A DNA stretch of 10,745 bases, taken from the NCBI GenBank assembly GCA_903834675.1, contig CAILKC010000145.1:1-10745 (forward strand), read 5' to 3'. This document shows, in pieces, positions 6,544 through 10,745 of the stretch (the stretch's first letter is position 1; the number at the start of each line of letters is the position of its first letter). This DNA is from an uncultured Victivallales bacterium. GTDB lineage: Bacteria; Verrucomicrobiota; Lentisphaeria; Oligosphaerales; JAFGRS01. Under the pieces are notes generated by a model that saw only the letters and a program-made list of their open reading frames with translations, was not told the origin of the DNA and did no database searches. Both the position numbers and the translations under genes were made by a program.

Positions 6544-9500
6544 TCAGCGAGCCGCCTGGGCGGGCAGGCGGCGGCCCCAGGCCTCGACTTCGCTGAAGCC
6601 GCACCAGCCCGCCGGGTCGGCGGGGATCAGGCGGGTGAAGCGTAGCCCTTCGACCACACGCTCGGGGAAGGGGAAGGACTGCCGCTCCGCGGTTTTAGCG
6701 ATCTCCAGGGGCAGGCTGGAACCATCGGAGAACTCGACCACGGCGCGGGTCCAGTAGGAGTCATGCGGGAAGTCGGCGCGAATCCAGAGGTCGAGGCGGT
6801 CCAGGCGCACCGGTCCACCGAAGTCGAGCTTCAGCCAGAGATCCTCACGCGGGTCTGGCCCCCAGGAGGGGAACTCGGGGCCATGGCCGCGGTTTTCCGG
6901 GCGTCCGTCGATGACATTGGCGGCGGCGAAGCAGGCCTCGCCGCGGCAGACGCTGTTGCTCTCGGCGCGCGGCAGGCCGTCGGTGTTTTCGCTGCCCGCG
7001 AAGGGGTTCAAGGCGACGTTGGTGTAGTCTTCGCCGAAGCGGCAGGGGGTGCCGGTCTGTTCGCGCAGCAGCGCTTCGATGTGGCGCGCCTCGAGTTGTG
7101 CCAGGCGTTGGCGCTTGCGCTGAAAGAGGTCGTACTTGCGCAGCTCTTCGGGGCTCCAGGCGTTGGCCTCGGTGTAGTCGCCGCAATAGGGGATGAGCAG
7201 GTCGATCCAGGCGGCGAGTTTCGCCAGTTCCTCCGGCGTCAGGGCGGCTTTGTAGTGCCCTGCCCGGAGCAGCGTCAGCAGCGAGCTCTTGGCCGCCCCG
7301 CCGGAGTAGGGCGGCAGCAGCGAGGGCACGCTCTGGGCGCTGATCCAGTTGACCACGTCGTTGATCTGGCCCGCGCGCGTCAGACTCAAGTAAGAGGCGC
7401 TCCAGCGCCGCCCGCCGGGCCCTGGGCTCTGCGTGCCGCTGAGGTTCAGTTGCGGCTGTTTCTGTTTCTCGATCTCCGCCTCATCGCGTCCGCAGAGCCA
7501 TTCGAGCACGCCGCCGGAAGCCCCCTCGCTGAGCTTAACCTCGAGGCGCAGCGCGGTGGTCTCGACCGGCCGGAAGCGCACCGTATTCCAGGCATCGCGC
7601 TCGAGGCCGTAGCCGCTGGGTTCGGCGACCTCCTGCCACTGCTCGCCCTCGAGGGCCAGCAGTCGCCAGGACGCGGGCGCCCGGCAGCCGCCGCCGCGGG
7701 GGCGGTCGTCGAACCAGTACACTTGGGCGAGGCCGACGGTGCGCGGCTGAGCGTAGGTCTCCTGCACCCACTCGGTCGTGCCCTTGTGCGGCCACCAGGT
7801 GTGGCGGCGGATGGAGTGGTCGTCGGAGTTCTTGGGCAGCGCGCCGTCGCAGATGGCGGCGACGGAGTCGTTCGGGAAACCGTACGAGGCCGAGGGGGAA
7901 ATCGGCCCGAGGGCCGGGCTGCCGCCGGGGTGGCAGCCGACGCAGGAGCGGTCCAGGATGGGCTGGATCTCACGAATGTAGCTGAAACCGCGCGGCGGAC
8001 CCCAGAACGGCGCCAGGGTCTCGGCGCCCCGCGTCAGCGCCAGCGAGCCGGAGGCGTGGCTGGGGGGCGTCTCATTCTTGGACTCATGGCAGCCGACGCA
8101 GGACTGCGTCTCCCCGGGCTGCAGCGTGGTCCAGCTCCGCATGGTCTGCACCGCGTCGCCCTTCTCATCCAGGGCCTGGAGGTAAACGGGGGTGCGGGCT
8201 GGCACCTCGAAGAAAGCTGAGCCGTCAGCCTCGACCGTGGCACTGCCGAGGATGGTCTTGACGTCCCACGAGCCGTTGTTGATCGAGACCGGCGTGCAGA
8301 CCAAGGCGCCGCCAGCGGGGCCGCTGTTGCCGTTGTTCTGCACTCCCGCCGCGCGGAAGTCGAGGGCGACGACGCGCAGGCGCTTGATTGTGTTGCGAGG
8401 CACCCCCGCAAGCCCCGGCCCGTGGTACACATCCTGCACGTACAGCAGCCCCGTCCGCTTGCGGTAGTCGACCATCGAGGGCCGCGGCGGCGGCTCGGCG
8501 CGAGGCGCCAGCGGGACGGGCGAATTGCAGGACGTGCCCTGGCCTTGCGCCAGGAGTTCGCGCTCACCCTCCGAGTTCATCCAGTAGAGGCTGAAGACGC
8601 TGGCGCGGGCCCGGTTGAGCGCTGCGGGCACGAAGCTGACCAGGAGCTCGCTCGCGCTCAGTGGGTAGGGCTGGCGGAAGAGGTCCCCCTCCTGGCCGTA
8701 GGCATCGACGCGAACCGGCGTCGCGGGCCGGCGGGGCGCCAGCAGGACGACGCCCTCGTTCTCCTGACGGCCCTGGGCTGGGTCGATCTCGATGAGCTTG
8801 CCGGCCTGCCAGGTGTGGTGGCCGATCGCGACGGCAAGGAGCCGGCGCGTACCCGGGATGCCCCGGGCATGGATGATGGTGGTCGGGAAGTAGGAGCTGT
8901 TGCCGTAGACTTCGGCCTGGCCGCTGCCGTCCGGGTTCATGCGGAACAGCCCCTGGGGCCAGATCTGGCCACGGTCATTGTAGTCCCAGCGGGTGTAGGT
9001 CACGGTGCCGTCCTCGAGCACCTGCGGGCAGATGGCATGCACCTGATCGAAGCTGAGGCGGCGCAGGTACTTGCCGTCACGGTTGCAGAGGTAGAGGTTA
9101 CTGACCTCGGTCCACCAGCAGTCCACCGTCTGCACGCAGCGGCTGGAGGCGAAGACGATGTCGCCGCCGGGGAGGTAGGCGGGCTCGTAGTCCGCCGCGC
9201 CCAGGCCAAAGGTCAGTTGGCGGATGGCCCGGGATTCGGCCTGCATCTCGTAGAGGTGGTAGTCGTCGGTACGGTCAGCCTTCTTCCAGGCAAAGAGGAG
9301 GCGCTGGCCGTCGTAGGAGACCGCGGGGTCGCGAATGACCCCCTCAGGGCTCGCCAGCAGCGTCTCGACCTGCGCCTCACCGGCGCCATCTAGCCGCAGC
9401 ACACAGAGTTCGGAACCGGGCCGGAAGTGGCGCTCGCCCTGAGCGTCGGACAAGCCTTCGGTGTAGGCGAAGAAGGAGGGCGAGACGGGGAAGCGGCGCA

Positions 9501-9981
9501 CAAAGACGAGGCGCGGGGCGGTTGCGGCCAGCCCGGCCAGGCGTTGCCCGCGGCGCGCCTGGCAGGCGGTTTCGTAGAGCCGCAGCCACTCGGGACGATC
9601 GCCGGCAGTCCCGGCCAGGCGCAGGCGCTCGGCCTCCTGGCGCAGGGCGACGCCCGTCTCCCCGCTGACGGCAGCCACGCTGCGTCGCAGCCAGGGGGCG
9701 GCAGAGGGGTCGGCGTTAGTCGGCGTCTCCAGCCAGACCTTGAGATCGCCGCCACAGTCTTGCAGCAGCCAATCGGTTTGCCGCGGGTAGGCCGCGAAGG
9801 CGGCCGCGGCGAGTTCCGTCGGCTTGCCGGCAAAGGCGGCCTTGGCCGCGCCCAGGCTCTGGGCCCAGTCGGACTCACGTTGGAAGGGCGGGCTCTCGGC
9901 CCCGGGCAGAGTCAGGGTCGACAGCCACCAGGCGAGCCCCCCGAAGACGAAGGCCGCAGCACTGCGAAAGGAGCGATTCAT
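6544..9981 (-). CDS. Secreted di-haem c-type cytochrome, hydrazine synthase alpha-like, with two discoidin-like modules
   Basis: This 1145-residue protein begins with a signal peptide (probable cleavage after LPGA, residue 28). A TolB/WD-like propeller follows, with SYDGQRLLFAWKK, YEPAYLPGGDIVFASSR, NLYLCNRDG and FRMNPDG. Next is a segment ending in MRSWTTLQPGETQSCVGCH (C628, C631, H632) and a second haem c motif CVGCH (C680, C683, H684). This order matches the proteins annotated in PVC bacteria as containing the hydrazine synthase alpha middle domain. Residues about 694-830 are an inserted discoidin-like module (RRHTWWPHKGTTEWVQ, VYWFDD, GGGCRAPASWRLL, LEWL) resembling accessory domains of GH127-type glycosidases. 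Cytochrome-type sequence then resumes (LNLSGT, SYLSLT, LRAGHY, LAAWIDLLIPYCG). Residues about 985-1137 are a terminal F5/8 type C-like domain (NVIDG, GHGPEFPSWGP, WIRADFPHDSYW, GFSEVEAWG). A role in electron transfer or oxidation at the envelope is inferred. No beta/gamma hydrazine synthase partners are in the window, and no Tyr follows the first haem motif within 15 residues, so true hydrazine synthesis is unlikely. Confidence 0.88.
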   Translation of the reverse strand: MNRSFRSAAAFVFGGLAWWLSTLTLPGAESPPFQRESDWAQSLGAAKAAFAGKPTELAAAAFAAYPRQTDWLLQDCGGDLKVWLETPTNADPSAAPWLRRSVAAVSGETGVALRQEAERLRLAGTAGDRPEWLRLYETACQARRGQRLAGLAATAPRLVFVRRFPVSPSFFAYTEGLSDAQGERHFRPGSELCVLRLDGAGEAQVETLLASPEGVIRDPAVSYDGQRLLFAWKKADRTDDYHLYEMQAESRAIRQLTFGLGAADYEPAYLPGGDIVFASSRCVQTVDCWWTEVSNLYLCNRDGKYLRRLSFDQVHAICPQVLEDGTVTYTRWDYNDRGQIWPQGLFRMNPDGSGQAEVYGNSSYFPTTIIHARGIPGTRRLLAVAIGHHTWQAGKLIEIDPAQGRQENEGVVLLAPRRPATPVRVDAYGQEGDLFRQPYPLSASELLVSFVPAALNRARASVFSLYWMNSEGERELLAQGQGTSCNSPVPLAPRAEPPPRPSMVDYRKRTGLLYVQDVYHGPGLAGVPRNTIKRLRVVALDFRAAGVQNNGNSGPAGGALVCTPVSINNGSWDVKTILGSATVEADGSAFFEVPARTPVYLQALDEKGDAVQTMRSWTTLQPGETQSCVGCHESKNETPPSHASGSLALTRGAETLAPFWGPPRGFSYIREIQPILDRSCVGCHPGGSPALGPISPSASYGFPNDSVAAICDGALPKNSDDHSIRRHTWWPHKGTTEWVQETYAQPRTVGLAQVYWFDDRPRGGGCRAPASWRLLALEGEQWQEVAEPSGYGLERDAWNTVRFRPVETTALRLEVKLSEGASGGVLEWLCGRDEAEIEKQKQPQLNLSGTQSPGPGGRRWSASYLSLTRAGQINDVVNWISAQSVPSLLPPYSGGAAKSSLLTLLRAGHYKAALTPEELAKLAAWIDLLIPYCGDYTEANAWSPEELRKYDLFQRKRQRLAQLEARHIEALLREQTGTPCRFGEDYTNVALNPFAGSENTDGLPRAESNSVCRGEACFAAANVIDGRPENRGHGPEFPSWGPDPREDLWLKLDFGGPVRLDRLDLWIRADFPHDSYWTRAVVEFSDGSSLPLEIAKTAERQSFPFPERVVEGLRFTRLIPADPAGWCGFSEVEAWGRRLPAQAAR

Positions 9982-10058
9982 AGGCGTCTCGGTTCAGGCA
10001 GCCATCCACTCTGGGGTTGCCACCATGGCCAGGCGGCGCGGCACTCGCCAGGGCGGTC

Positions 10059-10745
10059 TCATGGAGCCGCGGCCGGCAAGCGTGCGGCCCACTCGATGTT
10101 TTTGGCCTCGAAGGTACACTCCAGGCGCGGTGGCGAGCGCAGGAAGGAGGCATCCTTGGCGGGATCGAACTCCCAGCGCACGAAGGTCCGCTCGCGGGTG
10201 GGTGCCGTCGTCTCGACAATCTCGCCAGGCACGCTGATTTCCAGGGCCAGAGAGAGGCCTTGGGAGAGGGCGACAAGAGCCTCCGGGGTCAATCCGTCGG
10301 CCTTGGGCGGGACCGCCGGGAGTTCCACCGACAAACGCACCCGGCCATTCGGCAGGCGGGCACAACGAAGCGGGCCGAAAAGACCGGCATTGAGGGCGGC
10401 TGGTCCCGCTTCGGCGAACAGCAGCATCTCGACGTGCCGACGCCCGCCGGCCACGTAACTGCGGTACTTTTGCAGCTTCACTCCGGCCGCCCCGAAGTGC
10501 TGACGCACGGCGTCCTCGCTGGTGAACCAGGCATCGCCGCCGGGGTTACGTGCCTGCCAGCCCTGGATGATGCTGGCCCCCGACGACAGCAGCGCCTCGC
10601 TGTCGGCCGCCACCGAGTAGTGATAACTCACGGCCATGGAGCCGTCGCCGTTGAGCAGCAGTTTCTGCTCAAGCTGGAGGCATCCGACCAGCGCCAGGAC
10701 GGCAGTGCCGACAAGGCTCAGGCGGAGGGCGGGCAGTATGAAACC
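10059..10745 (-). CDS. Lipoprotein of unknown function (5' end beyond the window)
   Basis: The frame stays open to the window edge, giving 228 visible residues. Reading inward from the edge gives a hydrophobic leader ending in the lipobox LALVGC (Cys codon at 10682-10680), then LQLEQKLLLNGDGSMAVSYH. The pattern of a lipobox Cys, a short beta-strand and LxLNxDGSxxxxYHY is common at the mature start of small envelope lipoproteins of unknown function in PVC and related bacteria. The Met at 10637 lies inside this motif, so it is not the start; the real start is probably only a few codons beyond the edge. The rest is mixed alpha/beta with no cysteines and no recognised catalytic motif. The protein should be anchored in a membrane. 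It lies 77 nt upstream of the cytochrome gene on the same strand, so shared transcription is plausible. I do not recognise the family. Confidence 0.8.
   Translation of the reverse strand, partial: GFILPALRLSLVGTAVLALVGCLQLEQKLLLNGDGSMAVSYHYSVAADSEALLSSGASIIQGWQARNPGGDAWFTSEDAVRQHFGAAGVKLQKYRSYVAGGRRHVEMLLFAEAGPAALNAGLFGPLRCARLPNGRVRLSVELPAVPPKADGLTPEALVALSQGLSLALEISVPGEIVETTAPTRERTFVRWEFDPAKDASFLRSPPRLECTFEAKNIEWAARLPAAAP

Noticed and set aside
5522..6604. A 360-codon minus-strand frame running through the array into the lyase
   Set aside because: It is the antisense shadow of the lyase joined to the repeat; it has no recognisable domain and its start overlaps the cytochrome 3' end.
6232..6645. 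Repeat protein encoded by the array (open frames on both strands)
   Set aside because: The 28-nt unit rotates the reading frame, there is no ribosome-binding site, and the frames run into the tail of the cytochrome gene; absence of stops follows from the unit sequence.
6763..8220. A 485-codon + strand frame across the cytochrome gene
   Set aside because: It is antisense to the haem-motif coding region and consists of biased Ala/Gly/Arg-rich sequence without motifs.
6544..9981. Genuine hydrazine synthase alpha subunit (anammox)
   Set aside because: There are no beta/gamma subunit genes or other anammox genes, the expected Tyr ligand after the first haem motif is not seen, and carbohydrate-type modules are present.

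Overview
This GC-rich window reads as part of a chromosome from a free-living polysaccharide degrader, most likely in the Planctomycetota/Verrucomicrobiota/Lentisphaerota (PVC) sphere. The basis is the gene mix: a hydrazine-synthase-alpha-like c-type cytochrome carrying discoidin modules, a heparinase II/III-type protein with a CxxC...CxxC insert, and a GH95-like glycosidase. The phylum assignment is inference from family distributions; no marker gene is present.

Layout, left to right. (1) Positions 1-240 hold the tail of an upstream + strand gene, possibly a xylose-isomerase-like TIM-barrel sugar isomerase/epimerase. It runs into a 769-residue cytoplasmic GH95-like glycosidase (170-2479) that keeps the family's catalytic residues. 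(2) A convergent junction (2480-2681) holds a 58-bp direct repeat present twice and a stem-loop. (3) A compact toxin-antitoxin pair lies on the minus strand (2682-3307): an AbrB/MazE-type antitoxin with a TTG start, then a VapC-like PIN toxin, with a candidate operator in front. (4) A secreted 883-residue heparinase II/III-superfamily protein is on the + strand (3584-6235). (5) A second convergent junction (6236-6543) is almost filled by a tandem array of two unit types, 28 and 15 nt, that differ only by a hairpin. (6) On the minus strand are a large secreted di-haem c-type cytochrome of the hydrazine-synthase-alpha-like group, with one discoidin-like module inserted after the second haem motif and another at the C-terminus (6544-9981), and upstream of it a lipoprotein whose first few codons lie beyond the window (10059-10745).

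Taken together this looks like a carbohydrate-catabolism neighbourhood: an extracytoplasmic uronan-lyase-like enzyme, an intracellular alpha-glycosidase next to a putative sugar isomerase, and an envelope redox protein with carbohydrate-associated modules. The least conventional signals are the modular intergenic repeat family, whose pieces recur in opposite orientation at both convergent junctions, and the discoidin-like insertion that splits the cytochrome region.
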